Assembly (NCBI GenBank): GCA_049841135.1
Contig: JASGHK010000002.1
Span: 62,001 to 126,000 of the forward strand
DNA from: JACRCT01 sp049841135
GTDB lineage: Bacteria > Myxococcota > Myxococcia > Myxococcales > UBA5297
Length of the DNA: 64,000 nt
Direction: 5' to 3'
Shown here: positions 44,084 to 55,762 of the stretch, piece by piece
Layout of the letters: each line of letters starts with the position of its first letter
How positions within the stretch are numbered: position 1 is the stretch's first letter
The notes under the pieces: model-generated
The model's input: only the letters and a program-made list of their open reading frames with translations
Told to the model about the DNA's origin: nothing
The model's database searches: none
Program-made: the position numbers and the translations under genes

Positions 44084-46481
44084 CTAGAAGAAGTTGCCGA
44101 TGGTGAACTCGAACAGGTAGTCCTCGTCACCGGGCCGCTTGGTGAGCGGGATGCCCCACTCGAAGCGCAGCGGGCCGATGGGCGAGAACCAGCGGAAGCC
44201 AACGCCCACCGAGTGGAGCATGTTGAGGGGGCCGACGTAGGGCTGCCCGCCGAACCAGTTCTCGTTCACACCCCAGACGTTGCCCGCGTCGTAGAAGACC
44301 ACGCCGCGGATGCCCACCTTCTCGAAGATCGGGAACTCGATCTCGAAGTTGAAGAGCAGCTGCTTGTTGCCGCCGACGAGGAAGGTCGTCGTGGGGGAAT
44401 CGGGCGACCGCTCGGCACCGACCGGCGTGGACGGCGAGACCGAGCGCAGGCTGTAGCCGCGCAGGGTGTTGATGCCGCCGGCGAAGAAGAGCTCGCTGAT
44501 GGGCAGCTGGCCCTTGAGGCTGTAGATGTAGCCCAGCGTCCCCTGCGCCTTGAAGACGATTCCCCAGAAGAGCGGGAAGTACCAGCGGGAGTTGGCGTTG
44601 ACGCGCAGGAACTGGAAGGAGGCGCCCAGCCACTCGGGCGAGTACTCCAGCGACGCCGACTGGTAGTTGCCGCTGGTCGGGAAGAGCCGGTTGTCGCGCT
44701 GGTCCCAGTTCAAGGTCAGGCGCAGCGAGCTGGTCAGGCCGTTCTGGAAGCGGTTGGCCAGGAGGACGTCGGTGCCGCCCAGGCTGCTCGACCGGCCCGG
44801 CTCCACCTCGACCTGCTCGATGGCGTAGCCCAGGTGCAGCATCAGCTCCGGCGTCAGGTGGTAGCCGAAGGTGATGTCGCCACCGTTCGAGCGGCGGATG
44901 AACCCGTAGTAGTCCAGGTCCTGGCGGAAGTAGTCGAAGCTGAAGATCCAGTTGGTGTCGAAGAAGTAGGGGTCGATGAAGGAGAGCTGCACGAGGCTGC
45001 GCAGCGAGCTGATCTGCGCCGCCAGCGAGGCGGTCTGGCCCCAGCCGAAGAGGTTGTTCTGGCTGACCTGCGCGGTGAGCAGGAAGCTCTCGATGGAGCT
45101 GAAGCCCAGGCCCACCTGGAACGTCCCGGTCGGCTTCTCCTTGACGTTGACGGTGACGACGATCTGGTTGTCGGCCGAGCCGCGCCGCTGGGCGATGTCC
45201 ACCGTCTCGAAGAAGCCGAGCGCGGTGACCCGCTGGCGGCTGTTGCGCAGGCCGGTGCCGCTGAAGAGCTCGCCCTCGAAGACGCGCATCTCGCGGCGGA
45301 TGACTTTGTCGCGGGTCTTGTGGTTGCCGGTGATCTCGATCCGCTCGATGTAGACCTGCTCGCCCTTCTGCACGTCGAAGGTCAGGTCCACGATCTTCTT
45401 GTCGGCGTCGACGGTGGTCTGCGGGGTGATGTTGGCGTAGGCGTAGCCGGCGTCGTAGTAGACGTCGGCGATGGCCATGATGTCCCGCTGCAGCTTGCTG
45501 CGGTTGAACAGCTCGCCGGAGGCGACCGAGACCTTCCTGAACAGGTCTTCCTTCTTGCCGACGAGGTCGCCGCTGAAGTCGATCTTGCCGATGTTGTACT
45601 GCTCGCCCTCGGTGATGGGCACCGTCAGGTAGATGAGCCGCTTGTCGCCGGAGAGCGAGATGGACGGCTGGCCGACCTTCACGTGGATGAAGCCGCGGTC
45701 GTAGTAGACGCCCTGGATGTTGGCGAGGTCGCGCTTGAAGACCTCCTCGCGGAAGGTGCCGGAGCTGGTGAAGAACGAGAGGAACCCGCCCTCGGAGGTC
45801 TCCATCACGCCCCGCAGGTCCTCGTCCTTCACCTTCATGTTGCCGACGAAGGTGATGCGCTTGACCTCGACCTTGGCGTGCTCGTTGACGTCGAAGAAGA
45901 CCGCGACCTCGTTGTTGTCGAGCTTGTCGACCACCGGGGTCACGTCGGCCAGGAAGAAGCCCTTCTCCACGTACTTGTCCTGGATCTTCTTGGAGTTGCG
46001 GCGCACCGCCCCCATGTCCAGGATGCTGAAGGCCTTGACGTCGACGATGTCCTTCAGGTCGTCGTCGGAGAAGCTCCTTGTTCCCGCGGATCTGCACCGA
46101 GCGGATGGCCGGCTTCTCGGCCACCCGGACCACGAGCACCAGCTTGCTGGGGTTGGTGTCGTCGACCAGGACCTGCACGTCGCTGAAGAAGCCCAGCCGC
46201 CACAGCGCCTTGATGTCGTCCTGGGCGGCCAGCGGGTCGAAGAACGCGCCCACCTTGGTCTTGAGGGCGCCGCGGATGGCGTCGGGCTCGACGCGCCGGT
46301 TGCCTTCGACCTGGATGGCGACCACGCGGGGCCGCTCCGAGTCGCCCGTGCGGGGCAGGTCGGCCTTGAGAGAGTCGTCGCCGGCGGCCTCACCGGACGG
46401 CGCGGTGGCGTCCGCGGCGTAGGCGACGCCCTGCGTGGCGAGGAAGACGGCAGCGAGAAGTCGGAGGGGCGTCCGGCTCAT
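44084..46481 (-). CDS. bamA: outer-membrane protein assembly factor BamA, interrupted by a frameshift
   Basis: ATG at 46481, about 798 aa corrected, the usual BamA length. Signal peptide, five POTRA domains (for example VVAIQVEGNRRVEPDAIRG, VKRITFVGNMKVKDEDLRG, YIERIEITGNHKTRDKVIRR) and an Omp85 barrel with INTLRGYSLRSVSP (the VRGY/F-type motif), VGVGFRWFSPIGPLRFEWG and C-terminal Phe. It inserts beta-barrels into the outer membrane. A one-base insertion at 46070-46076 in POTRA2 is corrected by restoring GAGCTC (N-K-E-L-S-D-D-D). BamA is essential, so this is not a real null. Confidence 0.95.
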
Positions 46482-46515
46482 GCCTCAATCGGCGGAAGGT
46501 CGGCGGAGGGTAGCG

Positions 46516-46534
46516 GCAGGCTTTTTGAGCCTGC
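46516..46534 (-). promoter_or_regulatory. hairpin in the bamA leader
   Basis: Inverted repeat GCAGGCT / AGCCTGC with a 5-nt loop, 35 bp upstream of the bamA start and 163 bp after the lolD stop. Could be a weak terminator of lolD or an RNA element in the bamA leader; there is no T-tract. Confidence 0.4.
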
Positions 46535-46696
46535 TTCCTGCGAAAAGGGAGGCGAAGACTACGCAAAGGGCCGCGGCGCCACAACGGAAAACTTGAAGGA
46601 GTCGGGGCTTTTCCAAAAGTCCCACATCCAACCGCCCACCCGCCGATTGCTTCCCGCCCTCGCCGAGCTCGGGGCTCAGGCTCGGGTGCCCGGAGG

Positions 46697-47393
<697 letters not shown>

Positions 47394-47449
47394 GTCTCCA
47401 TCCCGACTTCGGTTCGGCGCTTGGCTTCCCCCCGAACCGAAGCCATCCA

Positions 47450-49426
47450 TCACTCGTTGCGCAGGCCGTCCACCGGGGCGACGCGGCTGGCCCGCGTGGC
47501 CGGGTAGATGGTCGACAGGTAGCTCATGGTCACCGCGATGAGCGCGACGATCGCGAACTGCAGCGCGTCGATCTTCACCGGCAGCTTGTCGATGTAATAG
47601 ACCTCGGCGTCCAGCTGGATGATGCCCATGTCCACCAGCAGGCAGGCGAAGTAGCCCAGCACCAGGCCGATGGCCGTCCCGATGATCCCGATGATGAGGC
47701 CCTCGAGCACGAAGACCTTCATCACGCTGGTGTCGGTGGCCCCCATCGACTTGAGGATGGAGATCTCCTTGCGCTTCTCCAGCACCATCATGATCAGCGT
47801 GGAGAGGATGCCGAAGCAGGCCACCAGCACGAACAGGCCCAGCAGCACGGCCATCACCAGCTTCTCCAGGCGCAGCGCGGAGAAGAGGTTCTTGTTCATC
47901 TCGCCCCAGTCCTTGGTCCGGTAGGGGTAGCCGTCGAGCGCGGCCAGGATGGCCCGGGTGATCTGCCGGGTGTCGTCGATGTCGCTGGTCTTGACCTCGA
48001 GGCCGGTGACCGAGTCGGGGATGTTGAAGAACGTCTGCGCCTCGGCGAGCGAGATGTAGGCGAACTTGGCGTCGTACTCGTACATGCCGGTGACGAAGAT
48101 GCCGGCGACGCGGAAGGGCCGGCTCTTGGGCATGGGGCCGGTCGGCCCGAGCTCGCCGCCCAGCGGGCTGATGACGTTGATCCGGTCGCCCACCATCACC
48201 TTGAGCGAGTGGGCCAGCTCCTTGCCGATGAGGATGCCGGGGGTCGCCACGGCCGGCGCCCCGTCCTTCTTCTCCGCCTTCCCGTCGGCGGCGGGCCTCT
48301 TGGGCGCCATGATCTCGTCGGGCGTGAGCGGCTTGTCCTCGTCCCTGGGCCCGGCCTTCTCACCACCGCCGCCGGCGTCGTCGCTGGGCGAGAGGCGCTT
48401 GAGGCGCGCGGCGCCCTCGGGCTCGGTGATCTTCTCCGGGTGGTCGAGCCACTCGAGCGAGCCCTCCTTGGTGTTGGCGTCGAGGTTGGTGACCTGGGCG
48501 ACCGACTTGGGGTCGATGCCCTTCACCAGCGCGCCGGAGATGTTCTGGTCGGAGGAGACCATCACCTCGTTGAGGATGAAGGGGGTCGCGCCGACGACGC
48601 CCGGCACCTTGCGCACCTTGTCGGCGGCCTCGCGCCACTCCTTGAAGTCGTTGCCGTACTTGAGGACCACGGCGTGGGCGTTGGTGCCGATGATCTTGCT
48701 CTTCAGGTCGAGCTCGAAGCCGCTCATCACCGAGAGGACCACCGTGAGCGCGAAGACGCCCAGCGCCACGCCGGCCACGGTGATGCCGGTCATGATCCGC
48801 GTCGCCGAGTGCTTGCGCAGGCGCAGGTGGCTGCGGGCGATGAACGCCTCGTAGCTGAAGCGCAGGTCGAGCTTGCCGCTGCCCGCGAGCAGGCAGCCGA
48901 GCGAGCCGCCGAGGAAGGTGGCGAAGAAGATGGCCACCGTGGCGATGCCGACCCCTCCCATGGGGTTCTGCCCGAACATGTTCGCCAGGTACCCGAGGTC
49001 GGCCAGCACCGGCCGGTACAGGCCGAACGGGGAGCGCAGCGCGGTGCCCAGCTGCCAGGTGGTGAGCGAGCAGAAGACGACGCCCGCCGTCAGGATCTCC
49101 CAGGTGCCGACCTTGCGCCTGACCGCCGCCGCCAGGAAGCCGGCGCTGCCCGCGGCGAGGATGGCGATGGTGCCCGCCACCGCCAGCGCGCGCTCCGGCG
49201 CGAGCCCCAACTTGGAGGACAGGGTGACGGTCCCCATCCCGGCGACCAGGCCGGCGATGCACTGGCCGACGAAGGTGATGACGAGCACCACCATGGAGAA
49301 CGGCGGCGGAGCGGACTTGGGCCGGGGCTCGTGGACCCGGCCGCTCGCCACCACGGCGGGCGGCGGCACGGGCAACGCGGGGCCCGAAGAGGTCGGCGGC
49401 GGCTGGCTTCTCGGTTCGGCGTCCAA
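47450..49426 (-). CDS. lolC: LolC/LolE-type lipoprotein-releasing permease with extended N-terminus
   Basis: 658 aa, ATG at 49426. The permease core begins about 190 (FSYEAFIARSHLRLRKHSATR), with a periplasmic MacB-like domain and three C-terminal FtsX-type helices (VLEKRKEISILKSMGATD is the LolC/E coupling motif). Two unusual parts: a 190-residue N-terminal addition with four extra membrane helices (about 45-67, 80-101, 109-131, 157-181), and a charged low-complexity insert of about 65 residues (around 340-405) inside the periplasmic domain. It extracts lipoproteins from the inner membrane with LolD. Confidence 0.93.
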   Translation of the reverse strand: MDAEPRSQPPPTSSGPALPVPPPAVVASGRVHEPRPKSAPPPFSMVVLVITFVGQCIAGLVAGMGTVTLSSKLGLAPERALAVAGTIAILAAGSAGFLAAAVRRKVGTWEILTAGVVFCSLTTWQLGTALRSPFGLYRPVLADLGYLANMFGQNPMGGVGIATVAIFFATFLGGSLGCLLAGSGKLDLRFSYEAFIARSHLRLRKHSATRIMTGITVAGVALGVFALTVVLSVMSGFELDLKSKIIGTNAHAVVLKYGNDFKEWREAADKVRKVPGVVGATPFILNEVMVSSDQNISGALVKGIDPKSVAQVTNLDANTKEGSLEWLDHPEKITEPEGAARLKRLSPSDDAGGGGEKAGPRDEDKPLTPDEIMAPKRPAADGKAEKKDGAPAVATPGILIGKELAHSLKVMVGDRINVISPLGGELGPTGPMPKSRPFRVAGIFVTGMYEYDAKFAYISLAEAQTFFNIPDSVTGLEVKTSDIDDTRQITRAILAALDGYPYRTKDWGEMNKNLFSALRLEKLVMAVLLGLFVLVACFGILSTLIMMVLEKRKEISILKSMGATDTSVMKVFVLEGLIIGIIGTAIGLVLGYFACLLVDMGIIQLDAEVYYIDKLPVKIDALQFAIVALIAVTMSYLSTIYPATRASRVAPVDGLRNE

Positions 49427-49449
49427 GGTCGTGCCTTCCTCCCCGCTAC

Positions 49450-51034
<1,585 letters not shown>

Positions 51035-51139
51035 GGTCTTTCCTGGCTCGCGTTCAAGGGCGCGGACCCTACCGCATTGCGGGGCTGCTGCTAAGCCCTA
51101 AGTCGGCTCTCGCCCCCTCGGCGAGCTCGGGGTCTTGGG

Positions 51140-51724
51140 CTACTGGCAGGTGAAGAGCGTCATCGTCTGGTTTCCGGGGGCGTTGGTGAACCCGTAGCTG
51201 AGCGTGCCCCCGTTCCAGCTCGTCAAGTCGCCGGGCACGTAGTCCAGGGTGGCGGACCCGCCCGAGCAGGTGGTCAGGTCGAGCACGTTGGCGATCTGGT
51301 ACCGGCTGCCGTCCGGACAGGTGACGAGCAGCCCCTGCCCTGGCGACGACTGCTCGACGGTCCCGGCGCTGGTCTCGACCTTGAACTGGCCCTTGGCGAT
51401 CCCCGTCCGGCTGACGCAGTCCTTGATCGTGAACGACAGCCCCTGGTCGGGCAGCGGAAAGCTCGCGGCCGGGTCGAACGCCACGGTCTTCCCGCCGCTG
51501 AAGGTGCAGGTCTTCAGGTCCGCGCTGAACCGGCCCACCTCGCTCCGCGGCGGCAGGCAGCTCTGGGCGACCTTGATCGTCTGCTTCCAGCAGTTGGCCT
51601 CAGAGGCCGCCCAGGTGCAGTCGAGCAGCTTCGGGCCGGAGGTGCCGGCGTCCCCAGTCGATGAGGACGGGCTACCACAAGCCAGGACGAGGACGGCCAA
51701 TGGAGGGATGACGCGGCGGCTCAT
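51140..51724 (-). CDS. uncharacterised Cys-containing lipoprotein
   Basis: 194 aa, ATG at 51724 preceded by GAGGAAG. Signal ends in VLACGS, a lipobox with Cys16. The mature domain is beta-rich with six to eight cysteines, probably disulfide bonded, and no catalytic motif I recognise. Divergent from the dehydrogenase gene and 105 bp from lysS. Function unknown. Confidence 0.7.
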   Translation of the reverse strand: MSRRVIPPLAVLVLACGSPSSSTGDAGTSGPKLLDCTWAASEANCWKQTIKVAQSCLPPRSEVGRFSADLKTCTFSGGKTVAFDPAASFPLPDQGLSFTIKDCVSRTGIAKGQFKVETSAGTVEQSSPGQGLLVTCPDGSRYQIANVLDLTTCSGGSATLDYVPGDLTSWNGGTLSYGFTNAPGNQTMTLFTCQ

Positions 51725-51901
51725 GCACTTCCTCTCTTCGTTCGTCGCTTCGGCGCTTCGAGGCGCTCTACCCTCCCAAACCCGCCAGCCGGCATCAACC
51801 GAGGGTATGCACAAGCGGCCCTGGACTCCCCTCACCCATTGCGGGTGGCTCGGACAGGCGCTAAGACAGCCGCTCGAAGCCCGAAATTCCAAGGAGCGCC
51901 C

Positions 51902-53260
51902 ATGAAGTCCGTCAACCCCGCCAGCGGCGAGCTGATCCAGGACTACCCCGAGCACGACGCGCGCGAGGTCGCCCGTCGCCTGACGCTCGCCGAAGAGGCC
52001 TTCGCGAAGTGGCGCAAGAGCCCAATGGCGGACCGCTCCAAGGTGCTGCGGGCTGCGGCGCAGGTGCTCCGGAAGGATTTGGCGCGCTGGGCGGAGACGA
52101 TGACCAAGGAGATGGGCAAGACCTTGCCCTCCGCGGAGGCCGAGGCCGAGAAGTGCGCCTGGGTCTGCGAGCACTACGCCGAGGCCGCGCCGCGCTACCT
52201 GGCCCAGGACCCGGTCAAGACCGACGCCTCCGACAGCTACGTCCGCTTCGATCCACTGGGACCGGTGCTGGCGGTGATGCCCTGGAACTTCCCCTTCTGG
52301 CAGGTCTTCCGCTTCGCAGCCCCGGCGCTCATGGCCGGCAACGTGGGGCTGCTCAAGCACGCCTCCAACGTCCCCGGCTGCGCCCTGGCGATCGAAGAGG
52401 TCTTCCAGCGCGCCGGCCTCCCCCAGGGCTGCTTCCAGACGCTGCTCGTCGGCTCCAAGGCCGTGGACGCCATCCTCGAGAACCCCATCGTCCAGGCGGT
52501 CACGCTGACCGGGAGCGAGCCCGCGGGCCGCTCCATCGCCGCCAAGGCCGGAAGCCTGCTCAAGAAGAGCGTCCTCGAGCTGGGCGGCAGCGACCCGTTC
52601 ATCGTGCTCGCCGACGCCGACCCCCTCGAGGCCGCGCGGACCGCCGCACGGGCCCGGTGCATCAACAACGGCCAGTCCTGCATCGCCGCCAAGCGCTTCA
52701 TCGTCGAGGCCCCGATCGCCGAGGCCTTCGAGGGCGCCTTCACGCAGGAGATGGCGGCGCTCAAGGTCGGCGACCCGATGGACCGTGCGACCGACGTCGG
52801 CCCGCTGGCCCGCGAGGACCTGGTGGCCGAGCTCGACGCCCAGGTCCAGGCCTCGCTCAGGCAGGGCGCGAAGCTGCTGACCGGCGGCAAGCGGCTCGCG
52901 CAGCGCGGGAACTACTACGCCCCGACGGTGCTCTCGCAGGTGGAGCCCGGGATGACCGCCTTCGACGACGAGACCTTCGGTCCGGTGGCGGCGGTCATCC
53001 GCGCCCGGAGCGCGCAGCACGCCGTGGAGCTGGCCAACCGCTCCAAGTTCGGGCTGGGCGCGAGCCTGTGGACCCGCGACGAGGAGCAGGCCCGCGAGCT
53101 GGCGAAGTGGATCGAGTCGGGCTCGGTCTTCGTGAACGGGATGGTCAAGTCCGACCCGCGGCTGCCCTTCGGCGGCATCAAGGCCTCGGGCTACGGCCGC
53201 GAGCTGGCGGCCTTCGGCATCCGCGAGTTCGTCAACGTGAAGACCGTGTGGATCCGGTAG
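51902..53260 (+). CDS. aldehyde dehydrogenase, succinate-semialdehyde type (Sad/YneI-like)
   Basis: 452 aa, ATG at 51902 with AAGGAG 6 bp upstream. ALDH fold: PWNFPFWQVFR, TLTGSEPAG, LELGGSDPFIV with Glu226 and catalytic Cys260 in NNGQSCIAAKRF, and the end FVNVKTVWIR. Length and the KSDPRLPFGGIKASGYGREL tail fit the NAD-dependent YneI/Sad group, which oxidises succinate semialdehyde to succinate in the GABA shunt or arginine/putrescine breakdown. Substrate is inferred from the subfamily pattern. Convergent with the subtilase gene across the second copy of the 26-bp repeat. Confidence 0.9.
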   Translation: MKSVNPASGELIQDYPEHDAREVARRLTLAEEAFAKWRKSPMADRSKVLRAAAQVLRKDLARWAETMTKEMGKTLPSAEAEAEKCAWVCEHYAEAAPRYLAQDPVKTDASDSYVRFDPLGPVLAVMPWNFPFWQVFRFAAPALMAGNVGLLKHASNVPGCALAIEEVFQRAGLPQGCFQTLLVGSKAVDAILENPIVQAVTLTGSEPAGRSIAAKAGSLLKKSVLELGGSDPFIVLADADPLEAARTAARARCINNGQSCIAAKRFIVEAPIAEAFEGAFTQEMAALKVGDPMDRATDVGPLAREDLVAELDAQVQASLRQGAKLLTGGKRLAQRGNYYAPTVLSQVEPGMTAFDDETFGPVAAVIRARSAQHAVELANRSKFGLGASLWTRDEEQARELAKWIESGSVFVNGMVKSDPRLPFGGIKASGYGRELAAFGIREFVNVKTVWIR

Positions 53261-53296
53261 CGCGAAGCGCGCCGGCCGCAGTCGGGGCGCTTGTTG

Positions 53297-53322
53297 AAGA
53301 TAGGCAGCTACTTTGTGACATG
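53297..53322 (-). repeat. 26-bp intergenic repeat element, copy B
   Basis: Reverse complement reads CATGTCACA, five variable bases, GCTGCCTATCTT, identical in both fixed parts to copy A at 36587-36612. It lies 36 bp after the dehydrogenase stop, between two converging genes. Confidence 0.6.
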
Positions 53323-53377
53323 ACCGCGGGCGAGACTCTGGCGCACGGCCGGAGAGCCTGCTCCGCGCAGCCTCTGG

Positions 53378-55711
53378 TCAGCGCACGAGGGCCGTGCGAC
53401 GGCGCAGCAGCGCCATCATCCCCACCACCGCCAGCGCCAGGCTCAGAGGCTCGCCGCCGACGCCACAGCCGCAGCCGCTGGTGCACACCCCGGCCTTGCA
53501 GCTCCCCTTCTCGCACGCGGTTCCATCCGCCAGCGCCGGCCCGACCTCGCAAGCTCCCGACGCCCGATTGCACTGGCCCGCCTCGTGGCACTCCTCGGCC
53601 GGGCAGGCCTTCTGCTCGCCGCGGCAGGCGCCGATCCGGCACTGGTCGTTGGTGGTGCACGCGTTCGAGTCGTCGCAGGCGGTGCCGTCGGGCCTTCGGG
53701 AGCTGCTGCAGGTGCCGGTCGCCGGCGAGCAGTTGCCCGGAGCGTGGCACGCGTCGATCTCGGGACACACCAACGGATCGCCGCCCTGGCACACCCCGTC
53801 GACGCAGAGGCTGGCCTGCGTGCACAGGTCGTGGTCGTCGCACGGCTCGCCGCTGGTGGGGCTCCACGCCGTAGGCGACGCCGTCGCCGCACACGCCGAG
53901 CAGTCCTTGCCCGGCTCGCGGGCGCCGTCGGCGATGCACTCCTCCTGGATAATGCAGACCGCGCAGGTGCCGCCGCAGCCATCGTCACCGCAGTCGCGGG
54001 TGCGGCACTCGGGCCCGCACCCGGCCACCGGCAAGAGGACCGCCGCCTCGAGGAGGCTGCCCCCGCCCTGCGTTCCCTGGTCGCTCACCTCCAGCTTCCA
54101 GGTCCCGTCCGCCGGACCGCCGGCGAGCGTCCGGAGAGCTCCCGGCTGCCAGGTGTGGCCGATGACGCCGATGAAGTTCGACATGCCCGAGGGCAGCGCG
54201 ATCGGGGCGCGCTTCCCGGAGGGCGCGACGAGCACGACCTGCAGGTCGGAGGGCTTGGGATGCACGACCTCCAGGAAGAGGTAGACGCCCTTCACGTCGA
54301 AGCCGAGGCCGCTCTGCGTCGCTTCCACGGTGAGTGGAGCGCCGCCTCCGGGAATGGCGTTCGCCGGCGCCTCGCGCGGCCAGCGCGCCAGCTCCAGCGA
54401 GTGGTAGGACCGGTCGTCCGGCGAGACGCGCAGCTGGGCGAAGGGCCAGCCTCCGAAGAGCCGCGGCACGGCATCCATCACCAGCTTGCGATGCAGCTCC
54501 TCCGGCGGCCAGCGCGTTCCGTTCTCCGAAGCTCGCTCGCCCTGCAGCAGCGCCATCGCGCCGGCGACGTGCGGAGCCGCCATCGAGGTCCCGGTGTAGC
54601 CGTACAACCCGCCGGCGTCGATGTTCACGCCGGGGGCCGCGAGGTCGACCATGCCGTTGCGGCAGGAGAAGCAGGCGATGTCCCCGGGGTGGCCCAGGTG
54701 GCTGCTGCAGGAGCCGTTCTCGAAGTCGACGTCGTACTGGGCGGCGACGGTGACGCCCAAGCTGATGCAGGCGGGCGTGCCCAGCCCGTTGGTGTAGCCC
54801 TCGTTCCCCGAGGCCACCGCCACCAGGATCCCGTTGGCCTCCCACAGCGTCTGGAACGCGGCGAAGAGCGGGTCGGAGTTGCAGGGCCGCGACTCGTTCT
54901 CGTCGGCGCCCAGCGACATGTTGGCCGCGACGATCTGGTAGGTGGCGGCGTTGGTGGTCAGCCAGTGCAGCGCGTTGAGCTCGTCGTACAAGGAGCTGAC
55001 GTAGCCGCCGTACCACTCGTTGTAGTGGAAGACGTTGAGCGAGACGATGCGGGTCTCGGGCGCCATGGCGAGGACGATGCCGGCGACGTTGGTCCCGTGC
55101 GCCTCGCCCGCGGCCACGTCCTCGGGCTTGTCGGGGGAGAAGTTCTGGACCACCGCCACCTTGCAGCCCGGCGCGCCCGGGCTCGGGCAGGTCCCGAAGA
55201 ACCCGTTGTCGAAGCGCACGGTCGAGTCGAGGACCGCCACCGCCGTCCCCTTGCCCTTCTGGCCTTTCGCGTGGGACCCGGTGGCGCCGGTGAAGGCGAA
55301 GGAGGTCGTCGCCGTCGGCCGCGCCAGGCGGTCGAAGTGCACCGCGCGCACCTCGGGATCCTGCGCGAGCGCCGCCAGCCCGCCGGCGTCGGTCTCGATC
55401 GCCACGAGCGGGAAGCGAGGCCAGCGCGAGACGCTGCGCAGGGCGGAGCTGGGCGCCGCCCGCAGCACCCGGTCCATCACCCGGTCCTTGCGATGGTCCA
55501 GGATCCCCTGCCGTTCGACCTGACGCCGGAGGCGATCGGCGGCAAGGGGCAAGAAGGTCAGCGGCCGGTCCGGCTGGTCGTCGACGACCTCGACGATGAC
55601 CCGCTGGGTCGGCGAGGTCGCGAGTGCGGGAGTGATCCTCGGATTGACCTTTGCTCCGGAAGAGCCGGTGGCCAAGAGGAGCGGGGCGAGCAGCGCTGCC
55701 AGCGAAACCAT
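53378..55711 (-). CDS. secreted subtilisin-like protease with P-domain, Cys-rich region and MYXO-CTERM tail
   Basis: 777 aa, ATG at 55711. Signal peptide, propeptide, S8 peptidase about 165-430: Asp in AVLDSTVRFDN, His in EAHGTNVAGIVLA, Asn-Ser region, and catalytic Ser in TGTSMAAPHVAGA. A proprotein-convertase P-like jelly roll (about 455-560), then about 180 residues of Cys-rich modules (CRTRDCGDDGCGG and repeats). The C-terminus, GCGCG then a hydrophobic helix and RRRTALVR, fits the MYXO-CTERM signal for sorting to the surface by a myxosortase. In the Cys-rich part a short stretch (about 53860-53900) may be out of frame; see findings. Confidence 0.92.
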   Translation of the reverse strand: MVSLAALLAPLLLATGSSGAKVNPRITPALATSPTQRVIVEVVDDQPDRPLTFLPLAADRLRRQVERQGILDHRKDRVMDRVLRAAPSSALRSVSRWPRFPLVAIETDAGGLAALAQDPEVRAVHFDRLARPTATTSFAFTGATGSHAKGQKGKGTAVAVLDSTVRFDNGFFGTCPSPGAPGCKVAVVQNFSPDKPEDVAAGEAHGTNVAGIVLAMAPETRIVSLNVFHYNEWYGGYVSSLYDELNALHWLTTNAATYQIVAANMSLGADENESRPCNSDPLFAAFQTLWEANGILVAVASGNEGYTNGLGTPACISLGVTVAAQYDVDFENGSCSSHLGHPGDIACFSCRNGMVDLAAPGVNIDAGGLYGYTGTSMAAPHVAGAMALLQGERASENGTRWPPEELHRKLVMDAVPRLFGGWPFAQLRVSPDDRSYHSLELARWPREAPANAIPGGGAPLTVEATQSGLGFDVKGVYLFLEVVHPKPSDLQVVLVAPSGKRAPIALPSGMSNFIGVIGHTWQPGALRTLAGGPADGTWKLEVSDQGTQGGGSLLEAAVLLPVAGCGPECRTRDCGDDGCGGTCAVCIIQEECIADGAREPGKDCSACAATASPTAWSPTSGEPCDDHDLCTQASLCVDGVCQGGDPLVCPEIDACHAPGNCSPATGTCSSSRRPDGTACDDSNACTTNDQCRIGACRGEQKACPAEECHEAGQCNRASGACEVGPALADGTACEKGSCKAGVCTSGCGCGVGGEPLSLALAVVGMMALLRRRTALVR

Positions 55712-55762
55712 CGGGTGCCTCTTCCCCCCTGCTGTTGCGGTGGTGACCGCCGACCGGTTTTC

